From Cytospora piceicola (lineage: Eukaryota > Ascomycota > Sordariomycetes > Diaporthales > Cytosporaceae): a stretch of DNA of 64,000 bases. Location of the stretch: NCBI GenBank assembly GCA_023375675.1, contig JALQBC010000010.1, forward strand, positions 434,001 to 498,000. The letters are read 5' to 3'. The notes under the pieces are model-generated. The model saw only the letters and a list, made by a program, of their open reading frames with translations, ran no database searches and was not told the origin of the DNA. The position numbers were made by a program, and so were the translations under genes. This document shows, piece by piece, positions 44,960 to 56,426 of the stretch (positions are counted from its first letter, which is position 1; every line of letters starts with the position of its first letter).

Positions 44960-45579
44960 GTAAGACTTGATAGACATCTGGATGTTGAACGTTCAGAGTC
45001 ATGTGGCATACACATGCATTGATTGGGCTCTGCTTACAGGTAGCACTCATTATATAACTAGTTGAGACGCGCTCTAGAAAGATCCTACAGCCGAATAATA
45101 AACTACTTCTCTGGACAATCGCACTGCGGGTATACATGTATCCACATAAGAGACAACCCAGCGTTGACGAAACCTTGGAAGGCCCGAAGGGGCTTGGTGG
45201 TCCCACGAATATTCATGGCAATCAGCGATAAAAGGGACTCGTGCCGGATAATAGCGTTGACTGAGGCATAGATTATAGGCTTTTGAGTAAACCTGCTTAA
45301 GATGGTATATGGGCCTCATCGATCAACGTGCTCCTTTGTTGAAGTCTCTCCGCATGAGAACTTATTGGCCATAGGGAGCAAATTACTCAAGGTCATTCCT
45401 CTTTCGCAACCAAATCCAACAACTTTCGATAGTAGGCCCCTCACTCCTCCCCCAGATATGTGGCTGCCGTGAACCTTGAGGAATTGCTCAGATGTTGCAC
45501 ACGCTGCGTGACCGGCCCAACAGCCGCTTTCCACACGGCCAGCCTGTCTCGCACGGGTCCCGAGACGACCACCAACCAA
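44960..45579. other. Convergent intergenic region
   Basis: 0.6 kb between the hydrolase and the small mitochondrial gene, presumably 3' UTRs. No coding sequence supported. Confidence 0.5.
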
Positions 45580-45816
45580 CTAATGCGCCTTCCTGCCCCG
45601 TCCGCTGTTCTGACGGGTTCTCCGCAGGTCCCTGTCGGTCCACAGCTTGTGTGCCATCGTTGCGCAGGCGAAGACGATGCCGGCCCCGACGACAGTGAAG
45701 AGGGGCACGAGCTCCGCCGGCATCCTCCTGATGCCCTGCAGCCGTCGGGTGAGAAAGTGTCGCTGGGCTGAGCCGGGCTCCGGTGCTGCCCTCATCAGGG
45801 TTCTCGTGGGATACAT
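45580..45816 (-). CDS. Small MLRQ/B12D-type (NDUFA4-like) protein
   Basis: Single exon, 78 residues from the ATG at 45816-45814; the upstream frame has no other ATG. The N-terminus is Arg-rich without acidic runs (MYPTRTLMRAAP, then QRHFLTRRLQGIRRMP) and could act as a mitochondrial targeting region. It is followed by one membrane helix in ELVPLFTVVGAGIVFACATM and then HKLWTDRDLRRTRQ. The order E-x-x-P-L-F, Gly-rich helix, then a charged W/D/R segment is that of the B12D/MLRQ family, which includes NDUFA4, a small inner-membrane subunit linked to complexes I or IV. The gene is easily missed because of its size. The assignment rests on one helix and its flanks, so it is moderate. Confidence 0.62.
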   Translation of the reverse strand: MYPTRTLMRAAPEPGSAQRHFLTRRLQGIRRMPAELVPLFTVVGAGIVFACATMAHKLWTDRDLRRTRQNSGRGRKAH

Positions 45817-47311
45817 CTTGGAGGATCTGAGAGTCACCTAGGCAAGTCTGGTATATGTAGGGTGACGGCGTAGATATTGAAGGGGGAGGGGTGGGTGGGT
45901 TCCTGCTGAGATATGGCCGAATTTGCCGAACAAAGTTTATCGGTTGAGCTTCAAATACAGATGAGCCTTTGAGATATTACTTTATAGACGATATCAGAGT
46001 TGAGTGACGTTCTTGTAGAATCAAAGTGGTCGGATTTACGGATGGTACGGAGAGGGTTTGGCACACAACATCCCCACTCCAAAATGCCCAGATATACAGT
46101 AGCATATCTGTTCTTTCGGCCACCAAACATCCTACTTTTGCGTCATGGTGATGGCGAGGGGCCATGCCGTCTTGGGGTTCAGTTGAAACATATGTTCCGT
46201 GAGACGGGGTAGGTTATCTTGATGGGAAACATGCCCGCAGATCAACGCTCGGCTGTCGTTGGCTGTAACCGGTTCACCCCGCAGTCACGGAGAACTCGGT
46301 GCAAGCAGAAGCAACGTTCCAGATTAATTTTAGACATGACGAATGACCTTTGAGCTCTATCCTGCTGTCAAGGGTTCATAATACCGTGTTCCCCCTCCTT
46401 TAAGACCCTACTAACCCGGGTCACGGATGGCATGTACGTCTAGAGTCCTGGGGGTAATCATAAGGAGACCTCGATGCCCGGACCATATGGCAGGCATATA
46501 TATATATATACTATTAAAAAGAAGAAATGGCACAATCTATTACCGAATCAGTTTCAAGAGACAGAATGGTGAAGGATAAGCTTCATAGATTCGTAGACTA
46601 GGTATGTAAATAACCACCTAGGTGGCATACAGTCTTTTCTTACCAAATCCACCTGGACAGTGGAGGGAAGAGGGACGACTTGACTTCCAAAGAACTGTAG
46701 AAAATCCGACCCTGCCCAGGATGTGACATTTTAAACAACACTATGGCCCCGTTACAAGAAAACAAAACAATCATAAATACCCACCGGGGGGGGGGGGAGC
46801 TGCGCTGATGCGGCGGCGCATGCGGCCGCACACGACACAGCAATATTGATATCACGGAGCACAATGCGGCCCCACTCCGCTGGCATGCGGCCGTCTCGAT
46901 TCGGTTCTGCGCCGCAGTTTTCCGCCATAGCACACTATCACCTCCACACTTCCCACCGCAGGAGTTCTGTTATAGCCCCATCTAAGCGGACGCGGCACCG
47001 CATCCGCAACCTCCGCCCAATATCAGCTTTGGAAGCCCCGGGGTAAACTCCAGAACGTCTTAGACGACTGGAACCGACACTGTTCCTTTTAGACATAGAT
47101 TAAGGATAATGGTAATACTAGGAGGAATATGAGTATAGGCTCTTCACATGATGTCTTTGAGAGAAAGAGATAAACCTACCAAGAAGCCACTGGCCACAGG
47201 ATCTTACCACTCACCACATCACCACTTACACTTCTATTTCTACTTACACTTACACCCACATCTCTCTCACCCACTTTCACATATACCCAACCTAACCCTC
47301 CATCCACCACC
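45817..47311. other. Intergenic region with poly-G tract
   Basis: 1.5 kb without a supported gene. It contains an ATAT microsatellite at about 46497-46510 and a run of 12 G at 46786. The last 100 bp are a CT/CA-rich leader before the gene at 47312. Confidence 0.5.
46786..46797 (+). repeat. Poly-G tract (12 G)
   Basis: Uninterrupted run of twelve G, followed by GC-rich DNA with GCGGCGGCGCATGCGGCCGC. Confidence 0.85.
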
Positions 47312-47704
47312 ATGACCACCCCACCCTCCAAAGAGGCCTACACCCTCCCCAGCGACATTGATACCAACTATGCAACGTCGAACATGTCATTGTTGGCAAA
47401 CCACCCAGCTTACGATGCCCTGGACAGCTCTTCCAGGGTACTGGTGGCTTACATCGACAATCAAGAGTTCCGGAAGTCGTGGTCACGGCCTGAAAACATG
47501 GCCAAGGCCATCTACAATCTTGTTTCCCGAGGCCAGCCAGTTCCGATGAGATCTCCATTGGGCACAATCACTTGGCAGATGCTCAGGGCGGAAGTTGACA
47601 ATGTATCCAAAGAATTCGACAATGTAAAGGATTTGAGTCTAAGTGTGGACAGTGTTGAGCAGACCGAGCACATGGAAAGAGTAAAAGATTTTGCCTCGAT
47701 ATAA
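47312..47704 (+). CDS. Orphan C-terminal segment of a short-chain dehydrogenase, intact small ORF
   Basis: Single exon, 130 residues, ATG in CACCATGACC after a CT-rich leader typical of expressed fungal genes. From about residue 57 it resembles the tail of fungal SDRs: RPENMAKAIYNLVSRGQPVP, RSPLGTITWQMLRAEVD, then EFDNVKDLSLSVD. In those enzymes a G/R-x-x-x-K/M-A-A-x-A-I stretch and a P-L-R-x-P-L-G-x-D-A-W stretch close the protein. The Rossmann motif TGxxxGxG, NNAG and YxxxK are all absent here, and no matching N-terminal part was seen in the preceding 1 kb. It is therefore either a relic of a duplicated SDR that kept an open frame or a new short gene derived from one. A catalytic role is very unlikely. 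Confidence 0.5.
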   Translation: MTTPPSKEAYTLPSDIDTNYATSNMSLLANHPAYDALDSSSRVLVAYIDNQEFRKSWSRPENMAKAIYNLVSRGQPVPMRSPLGTITWQMLRAEVDNVSKEFDNVKDLSLSVDSVEQTEHMERVKDFASI

Positions 47705-48009
47705 CCTTGGAACATCGCAGTGGATTAGTCAGTACCTAGCTAGCTAGCAATGGAAAAGAAAGGGGGTAACTGATAGGTAGAAGCAAATAGAGGACTCCAG
47801 CGTCGATAGAAAAAATGCCGAGGGATTTCTCGGCCAGTGCCAGGTATAGTGTAGTCCCGGTTGGAAACGAGACAACACCACTCATTAGAGATCCTGCCCC
47901 AGTCAAAGTTACAAAATGCAGAATAAAAAGAAAAGCAACGCAATCCCGGTGTATTTTTGTGCTCCATCCCGTAAAGCACGGGGTCCATCATTGTTCGAGA
48001 TTAACCAGT
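47705..48009. other. Convergent intergenic region before the aquaporin gene
   Basis: About 300 bp shared by two 3' ends. No coding sequence seen. Confidence 0.55.
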
Positions 48010-49189
48010 TCACACTGCGTCATGATCATGGCCAACAACATTGTTGTGCGCAGGGGCAGCCACGGGCAGCTTAGGCGCGGGCGCCAAGATATCAGGAGTG
48101 ATATGGTCGAACTGCATAACCTTGACGAACTTGTAGAATGCGGAAGCGAGCAGGGCACCAAGGATTGGGCCAAGCCAGTAGATCCAGTGGTAGCTGGGGA
48201 ATCCACCGCGGGTGACGACTTCAGGGCCGAAGGAGCGCGCGGGGTTCAAACTGCCACCGGTGTACCAGACGCCCCTGGGACAAATGTCAGTACGCTTCTT
48301 GTAAGGAAAGGGCGGGTCAACTTACATCAACTCCGCAATGAACAAGGCCATGCCGATGACGATTGGTGAGATTGCCGTAGATTGATGCTTTTCAATAGCA
48401 AGCATGAAGATGACAAAGACCAATTCGGCAGTAAGGAACATCTCGAGGAACAGACCCCTGACAACAGACATGCCTGCGCCAAGACTAGTTGTAGCAGCGA
48501 TTCCATCGCCAGGGAGAAGGCCGACCACGACAGCAGAAGCAGCGATACTGCCGAGGATCTGGGCGAGAACGACGAGGCCCAGGCGCACGATGTTGATGGT
48601 TCCAGTAACGAACATGGCGACTGCAACTGCCGGGTTGAACAAGCCACCCTCGATCCGCTGGAAGGCCCTGGGAAACAGTAACATCAGTATATGCGATCGA
48701 AGTAATTTTGAAGCACTAATGTGGGCTTAGGTCCCTTCAAGGCCTGTTGTCGGGAAGGACGCAAAGTGCTAGGAGCAAGCGACTTGGAAGGAGACAGCTT
48801 GATGGATGTTTGTGCTCACCAGGCATTGACAGCTAGGGAAAATCCGAAGCAGATGGAGATGTAGAGCAGCTTGTTAGAATCAGCCCTGCCGGGCTGGGTT
48901 GCGTCGGTGGAAGTGGCCGTGTTGATGACATGGGTGCCACCCAACGCAAACTGTCCAGGAACAAAATGTCAGTGTTTCGCTGGTCATGAAACAAGTATGT
49001 CGTTGCACCTGGAGGACTTACCAGGAGGAAGAGGAAGGTTCCAACAAACTCGCTAACAAAGGCGGCGATGTGAGCCCTGACGGGGACCGGGAAGCGCTGA
49101 CCCACAGGCCGTGAGTTCACAGGCTCTTCATTGAATTGGGAGTCATTGCCACCGTTCTGGCTGCGGTTCCAAGGGGAGCGGGGAGCCAT
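48010..49189 (-). CDS. Aquaporin / major intrinsic protein
   Basis: Four exons, 49189-49022, 48950-48820, 48667-48326 and 48274-48010, encode 301 residues; introns are 71, 152 and 51 nt and all keep frame. After a hydrophilic N-terminus of about 37 residues come six membrane helices. Both pore motifs are present: NPAVAVAMF at about 111-113 and NPARSFGPE at about 224-226, with Arg227 as the selectivity-filter arginine. The first NPA box is followed by Val-Ala rather than the common Val-Thr. The C-terminal tail contains His (HNNVVGHDHDAV). MIP proteins pass water and sometimes glycerol; the short loop E and the SLNPARS setting favour an orthodox aquaporin over an aquaglyceroporin, which usually has NPARDxxPR. 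Confidence 0.94.
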
Positions 49190-49765
49190 TGTGAAGTAAG
49201 TGTTCGAAGAGTGGTACTGGACAGGATTGGACTGTATTGGATGTTGTTTCCTCTAACGGAGGAGGAAAAGGGAACAGGACACAGTCGACTGATGATGGTC
49301 AGGATGGAGAAGATGCTTGTGTTGGTGCTTATGCTGGTGCTGGCTTCGAATCTGAGAAAGTTGGAACAGGAGATCGAGTTCTTGTACGAAGGGAAATAGA
49401 AGTGTTTTTGAGTGCTTCGAACTGGAGAGATGGGATCGAGGGGCAGGGGGCAAAGAGATCAGCAGAAGTAAAAGAACCCTGGGAGGTTTGGGCAGACACG
49501 GAGATGGGCCTGGATGATTCTGTCTATTGTGTGCTGTGTATTGTGCCTACCTATTTTAGGTATGTAGTTCCGGCAGGGGCGAGTTACCAGTCGAGGAGAT
49601 GAGAGAAGGAACGAGTGGTCGTCAGACACATCACAGAACCACATCATATCGCGACGAGCTGAGAACGATAGAGGCACGACATGGCCTTGGGAGCTAGCAG
49701 ATCACTCTGACTAGCTCTCCTCACTTTGATCACATCAATCTATTGCCGGGGGACGGTGTATTTGG

Positions 49766-49836
49766 GGTGGACGAGGGTGGACGAAGGTGACCGAGGGTGA
49801 CGAGGGTGACGAGGGCGACAAGGTGACAAGGTGGCA
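49766..49836 (+). repeat. GGGTGACGA-type 9-bp imperfect tandem repeat
   Basis: About seven to eight diverged units of GGTGGACGA, GGTGACCGA, GGTGACGA and GACAAGGT in a row. Confidence 0.75.
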
Positions 49837-50042
49837 AGCAGTTACTCATGTGCGTAACCGTCGCCATCTCTCCCAAGAAGGTAAATGCCCACATCTGTAT
49901 CCTTGCACGTCTCTCCGTACTAGTCTTCGTGCCTTCCCAAAACGATCTGAGATTGGCGGCATGGACATCCGGTGGTCGTATGACAAGGTGGTGTTGTGTC
50001 CCCTTGGGCCCAAAGCCACATGTGTGCATCGAAGGAAAGAAG

Positions 50043-50180
50043 GGGTATGGGGTATGGAGTATGGGGTATGGAGTATTGGATGGAGCATGGAGTATTGGAG
50101 CATGGAGTATTGGAGCATGGAGTATGGAGTATTGGAGTATGGAGTACTGAAGTATGGAGTATTGGAGCATGGAGTATTAG
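50043..50180 (+). repeat. 15-bp minisatellite (GGAGCATGGAGTATT)
   Basis: About nine units of 15 bp, several perfect (50082, 50097), built from a 7-8 bp subunit GGAGTAT or GGAGCAT. It has no stop in several frames because 15 is a multiple of three, which creates long false reading frames on both strands. Confidence 0.9.
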
Positions 50181-50350
50181 ATGTTTTGGAAGGACGTACC
50201 ACTGCCTAACTCGGGGCCAGTTCAAGAAAGAGCACCATAACAAATGCCGATGGCACCATGACCGCACGTCCGTCCGTCCATGTGACCGGAAAGGAAGTGT
50301 TAGTGACAGGACGGTTGGCGACACAGCATCACTCTGATAGCTGTCTACTG

Positions 50351-50404
50351 TACCGTGCCATGCCGTACCATGCCGTACCTCACCGTACTCCACCGTATCG
50401 TGCC
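50351..50404 (+). repeat. CCGTACCATG-type 10-bp tandem repeat
   Basis: Five units of about 10 bp (TACCGTGCCA, TGCCGTACCA, TGCCGTACCT, CACCGTACTC, CACCGTATCG). Confidence 0.8.
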
Positions 50405-50503
50405 TTCCCTTTTCCTTACACGGCATATGCAGATTTGGAAGACTGCCGCAGAATCGATCTCTCCCAGTCGTCTCTTTCCGTTTCAGATGGGACCAATAAC
50501 CGT

Positions 50504-50544
50504 GGAGCCTTGAAGCCTTGGAGCCTTGGAACCTTGGAAACTTG
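50504..50544 (+). repeat. GGAGCCTTG-type 8-9-bp tandem repeat
   Basis: Five short units: GGAGCCTTG, AAGCCTTG, GAGCCTTG, GAACCTTG, GAAACTTG. Confidence 0.8.
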
Positions 50545-50630
50545 ATGTATGTAGCAGCGTCACCTGACTGCCTTCCAAATCTCCCCAGCTTCACAATTTC
50601 CCAGTTTCCGCGCGTGCCCAGAATTGCACC

Positions 50631-50672
50631 CAGGTACACAGGTACACAGGTACCTCCTACCTCCTACCTCCA
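50631..50672 (+). repeat. CAGGTACA and CTCCTAC tandem repeats
   Basis: Three units of CAGGTACA run directly into three units of ACCTCCT. Confidence 0.8.
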
Positions 50673-52608
50673 AGCTTCTCTCCTCTCCAACCTTGGAAGC
50701 CAACTCTGGCAACATGGAATCCTTGAGCTCTTGGCCATTCCAGATGATGTTCCAGGGTGCAGCTGGGAAGCAGCATTGGATCAGTTCGAGTAGCGGAAGT
50801 GGAGGTCCGCCAGTGCCTATCCGTCTCGCAACCACCGCATGGATACCCAACCATGGAGAGGCTCGTCCAAGTGACGGCAGGCACGATACACAGGTTCCCG
50901 AGGTCCTGAGAAACTTTGGAATCACGCCACAAGCCATCAGTCTGTGTCGCCTCCAGATGGTTCCAGCCGCTGATGATTACCTCCCTCTTCCCCACAACAT
51001 ATCTTTAACAGTGTCTCAGAAGCTCTGCCGTTGTCTATCTAGCTTTCCCAAAAGCAATGTGCAGTAATGAGGCTGTTTGTGGCGACAGTTGTTCGATGTC
51101 TTGCATGCAGCCTCCTTCTCGACAGAGAGAAAAAGCAACAAGAAGCAACGTTTGGTGGCTTGCATCTCAGACCAAATCACACAACCCTCCTCTTCTCCAG
51201 GGTGGGGAAGTGGATCAACGTCCAAGATCACTCGATACTGTTGTGGCTCAAATCGCCGCACAGCTCCTGCGTCGGGGACATACTTCTGTCGAGGGTATCA
51301 TTGTCAGTGGCTCTTATCATCTCGTCTGTTCCGCCGGGGGATTTACCTGGGATGCACCTTGCCAAGCAATCTGCAGCAAGCAGCTGTCGTTTTCGCCCTC
51401 GACATGTTTATGTCGATCAAGGACGGAAGAAGCAAAAAGGCGCTGACCTTCGCCTCCACTTCGATCACAGTATTCACTGCCATCGTGAACTGACCCCGCT
51501 CGATGCCCAAGCATACTTACACGGCAGCAGGTCTAGGCGTCACTTCCAAGGTTGTCGTCCATCCTTTCTATACGACAATGTGCTGGACCTTCAATTATCG
51601 ACGTTGATCTGGCGTGGAAGGAATCGAGTGGTGTAGAGCTCTAAGCCCGGTTCCATCATCCTGACGTGCCGCAATGGAACCACGGGCAGGCAGGCAACGC
51701 CATCTGTGTAACAGTCAATACATGGACTGGTGTCGGGAAAGAATACCTTTCGAGGCTGGGGGGCGAGAACAGAACCCGCAACATTCAATGTAAGCAGAGC
51801 AGGGGTGGCTCCTGCAGGCCATCGGGAAAAATGTCCCTTCTTCATGTTGTCGATATTGGGCATTTGATACCCTTCGCCTTTAGGTATTGGCTGGGAACGG
51901 CCGCCTGGCCGCCGACGTCGACCTGTAAAATGGAAGGAGATGCAAGTGTCCGAAGTTCAGAATATGCTCATGTGATGATTCAAAGAGTCTTTCCAAGTAA
52001 CAATACATGTACCAGATATTAAGGGGACGAAAGGGCCGAATTCAGGAGTCCAAGGGCATCCCAATGGACGTTGAACGGCGTGTTCCGATGGCTCCAGGAG
52101 TTTCATCTCAACACTTGACGTTGAAAGATGCTGTGCTACACAGTACCCATGCAGATTGAGCCGCGCCGGCGCGGGGAACGAGAATGCTACATCAACCTAA
52201 CGCTGTAGGCTTATGCAGGGTCGCCTCATCCGTATTAATTGTTTGGGCAGCTTCCAAGGCATATGGAACGATAGAGCATATTATCCCCATCAAATGCGAC
52301 TCATGAACTTTCCAAGGTTGTTTCAACACATAGTATTCTAAACAGTACGATAGTATATGGTTACAAGGTACACCCGCTTTATTGGTGTTGGTGACTGGAA
52401 AAATGAGGGTGCTTGCAGAACATTGAAATAAACATATATGAATAAATATGTACTAAAGTGGGCAGCAAGACCAGTTGACTGGGGGTTCAAGAGAGGAGAG
52501 TGGCAACAATTACATGCAAGCAGCGCGGAGTGATTGTTATTCGTTGATTAGATCCCGGACGCCCTTGCTTTTTCCTAATCTGGATCAGACTTCAGCCACC
52601 TGCATACA

Positions 52609-52654
52609 TACCTAGGTACATATATACATATATACCTAGGTAGCTACCTAGGTA
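52609..52654. repeat. Cluster of three TACCTAGGTA palindromes
   Basis: Exact copies at 52609-52618, 52633-52642 and 52645-52654, separated by TATATACATATA. This is the densest cluster in the window. Confidence 0.88.
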
Positions 52655-55486
52655 TTCTGGCCAGCTGTCGCTGCAATTACCCCGGGTTCTGCACACATGG
52701 GCGGGGCAAAAACCACATAAAGTACCCCAGAGGGCCTTTCTGCTTCGTGAACTGGGGAAGCAGATAATTACTCGGAGAGCGCTGGGTTGAAATGAACACC
52801 AAGGGACTCAGACCTGCGATGCTGACTTTCACCATCAGGTTGTGGAATCGACTACCATGCATGGGGGTGTAGTATCCGTTTCAGTGGTATTGTAGCGTTA
52901 TATAAGACGGGTTCTAATTGTTTAACCTGCGGCTCGGGCCGATCTCAGCCTCTTTACTTTTTAACTGACTGCCACGGCGGCTTGTATCCCCCTAGTCCAT
53001 CTTCATCTCGTTCTATTCTCTTCATTGGCCTTGCATCTCCCATATGATGAGTAAATCTCTATCAAACATGTCGCAGGGAGTAGATGAAAGCCAAGGAAGC
53101 CCTTGGGACCGTCTGAGACATTTCAGGGCCAATCTCAGGGCCAATACTGCAAATGACATGTCCACTGATAACACATATAAATATAAGCTCGCAGCTCAGT
53201 TACTTCCACCATATGGCGCTTCTTCACAGCTTGAGGATGAGATGGCTACATAGCTGATTTGGGTAAGAAGAAGTACTGCATGTCCTGTTGACCTTTCAGT
53301 TCTTTTACAAGTACGTTGCCAACCCTCACGACATCTGGAAGAAGATTGCATTAATACAACATTTAATATTCATTTCCCTTTGAAAGAAAAACGAAAGGAA
53401 GAGGAGGTGGAAACGAGGAAGAGGAGGAAAGAATTGAAACTCATCAAGTAAGTCTTCAGCCTCAGAGGAACTCTCAAACGAGCCGATCACACCCAAGGGA
53501 AGGACGTTTCCCAACTCTCAATATACGCGGTGGCACGGCTTATCCTTCGATGTCAGCTAATAGTATGTCTGTACATAGATCAATGGTTCCTCCCCGGAAG
53601 CCTCAGTGTATCATCTGGTGTTCAGGCCGAAACATGGCAACAGCCCAATTCTTACGATATTGATCTTGGTAATCACGTGTATGAGGTTTCTGAAAACTGG
53701 TGAGCACATGCATATTACAAGCCTGGATGCCAGGTAGTATATATTTAACTTCCCAACAGCCCATCAATCTCATGTGGCTAATCAAACATTCCAGCTACGA
53801 AGCCGATGAACCCGGACAACCTCGTGCGCGAGAGCCAAGACCGTCGGTATGCATGAACTGTCAGAATAATCCCGGAGTTTCGTCTTGGGGAGCACCAACG
53901 CTGCAAAGAAAGTCTGGAGGACTTCCGGTGTATGAAGACCCCAGCGCTTCGGCTTTGAAGACTCCGCGGTTCCCAGGTGGACACTGGAGGACAACACGGA
54001 CCAGCAGCGATCCGGAATGAACTGCTGGTATGCCGATGGAGAGCATTGAGGAACGACTCTTGGTTTCAAGGTCGACCAATCTCTTCAGTACGCGCCACTG
54101 CCAGCCAGACAAGTGCTTTTCCAACAGGCTCCCAGTTGACGCCGGCCAAGTGGCCAGGCGACGGCCGCATCACCAGGTTAGCGAAGTTACAGAGAAGCAC
54201 GAGAAGACGTATACAGCGCCAATGGGAAAGCCGGTCCCACGACTTCGAGCTCGGACGCCTGTGATGGAACACCATTGGGCCAAGCATCCACCAAAATAGA
54301 ACATCGTCCCACCCGTGCACCGACACTGAACCGTGCCGATATGATACCCTCACAATCCGATAACATGCCGCCGAGTGGCCCGGGCCCGAGCCCCAGTGGT
54401 ATGATCTGCCGAGCTCAGGGCACGAACGGGCGCCGTTGGTCGGGGATTTTATCGATGATTCCATCTGGGCCGATAGATACCCTGTGTCCCTCATGAGAAG
54501 TGGCATTCTGCAGAGACACGCGTAAAAGCATGTAGAGTCCGACCGGGAATGCGGGCTAAATAGTCGGTGTATCGCGAACTAACCTCCTCAGGTGCCTTTA
54601 GCCTGCCTGAGGTCCAGATGCCGGCAGTTCTCCCCAGCGGCCCCATCCTTTACGAGTTTTCCCTTTCAACGTTGCGGAGCCCGCTTTTGTTGTGTCGTCG
54701 AGCTGTCGAGACAACTTTCTTGTACCTACAGTATGTATGCCCTCAAGCACAGATGGAGCAAGTAGCGTGCGCCATGCTGTCTGCAAGGAGCGTTGCCCCA
54801 AGGCCGCATGAGTGGTGAATACCGGGATTAATCCCTCGCGGGTCGAGGGCCGGCCATGGAGACGCTCAGATGGTGATTCCCTCTGTCCGGGCTGCCAGGC
54901 GGTTACGTGGTCTTAATCCTGGAAACTTCAAAATGATGAGGATGGACCATGACACCAGTACATAGGGTTTACGCATCGTGGGTGGTTGGAACAGAGGGTA
55001 GCTGCTGTGGCAGAAGGACATCGACCCTGACTACTGTACCTATTTCCAAGCCACTGACGCCGGAATGGAGGTTATCATGCAGGGACCAGCTTCAGCGGAG
55101 CCGTACCCCTTGCCCCTGACCCTGCATGTGTCAGGTTGCAGTGAGCGGCTTTGCGTCATGTTCGAGCGAGGGAGCGAGGAGGAGTTGTTGCTTTGCTGGC
55201 AGACAGTCAGCCACCATCAACATCATCATCACCAGTCCTGATCCCAGCACGAAGTGTGTCAGAGTGTGTCAGCCCTGGCAGCCCTGGAAGGCAAGAAAGT
55301 GTGGCTCAGCCAGTGAGAGAGCAGGGCAGCGTCTGACAGTTGACTGATGGTAACCAGACATGGGCCAGCGCTAGCTCGGCTGGGGCCGAAAACGACCTTC
55401 TCTCTCTCTGTCTCTCTCACTGTCTCGACCATACGCCCCAGCCTTCCAAGGTTGGTTCATCACCCACCTTGTCTCGTCTTTTGTTT

Positions 55487-55515
55487 AGTGCAGTGCAGTG
55501 CAGTGCAGTGCAGTG
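55487..55515 (+). repeat. CAGTG pentanucleotide repeat
   Basis: Five perfect CAGTG units preceded by AGTG. Confidence 0.88.
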
Positions 55516-56426
55516 TATGTACTAAGTAGGCACACAGTTCCCCACATCGACCTGCCCGTCCTACCAGGAGCAGACACGAAGGTGTTTAGTGGCCCGCGCC
55601 ACAGGAGCGGACCAATACGACCCCGGATGCGCGGGCGGCGGGACCGTCCTGCAGTTACGTTTTATTTTCTGTCCTGATCATGGGGATGCCCCAGCAGGAG
55701 AGAGAGAGGCCTGCTTGGCCAGCCAGCCTGCCAGCTTGGCTCTGCTTGGGCTGGCTGACTGGCAGGTTGGGCGAGCAGGTGAGGCGAAGGGCGTGACGAC
55801 AGGCCTCGTTGTAGAAGTGGGCAGTGGTTCCACATCCTTGCCCACTCAACAATTCATCGCATCACTGATCTCCAACAAGGGCCTCTCTCTCTCTCTGTGT
55901 GTGTATGTGTCTCGATTCGATCGGCGTATCGCCTCGGAGTGTTTGTTGGTTTCTGTGGGGGCCCTCGCAGGGGAAAACACTGCACACTGCCTTCTAGATT
56001 CATCGTACGGATCCGTACACATGTCGTCTGCAGCAAGGCTGCCAACCGCGGAGCCAACCGCCGGACTGGAATGGAAGTTGCTGGACGGTGGGTATGGCTG
56101 GTGATGATGTTGCCTTCTCATGTCGAGGAGCGACCAAGGCAGGCCGGTGGAGAGATATATAACCTTCTGCATTCCTAGCTCTGTGTTAGTCTCTGTTTGA
56201 TCATCATCAATCAGCATCATCATCAACATCATTCATCAATCATCACAAGAAAGTAACCTACTATAAACACTCTACCTGTTACTATTCAAGACTCCCGAGG
56301 CCGTCTCTACCTACCACCACCAAGACTCAGTTTCATCTACCACTGAAGACTCAAACCTACCAAAAAGTCCATCCATCAAGACTGTCCTCCCTCACCAGCA
56401 ACAACTCCAAACCAAACACAACCAAC

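Larger units (their letters stand above)
49190..56426. other. Gene-poor 7.2-kb region
   Basis: No gene could be supported between the aquaporin start and the Ser-rich small gene. The first part is the aquaporin promoter and leader. From 49766 to 50672 five different short tandem arrays follow each other. At 52609-52654 three TACCTAGGTA palindromes are clustered. A TATATAAG at about 52898 and a CT-rich stretch precede a 69-codon frame at 53044 that might be a small gene. The rest has only short frames. Confidence 0.45.

Noticed and set aside
50043..50209. Long overlapping reading frames on both strands near 50 kb
   Set aside because: They are produced by the 15-bp minisatellite, whose unit length is a multiple of three; the peptides are simple repeats with no leader or domain.
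50714..51067. 117-codon frame starting MESLSSWPFQMMFQ after a CT-rich stretch
   Set aside because: The leader looks plausible, but the peptide shows no domain or clear coding character, and the CT-rich part is explained by tandem repeats. Left uncalled.
51067..51636. 189-codon open frame on the plus strand
   Set aside because: Residue composition is erratic, three overlapping frames of similar length exist, and no family is recognisable.
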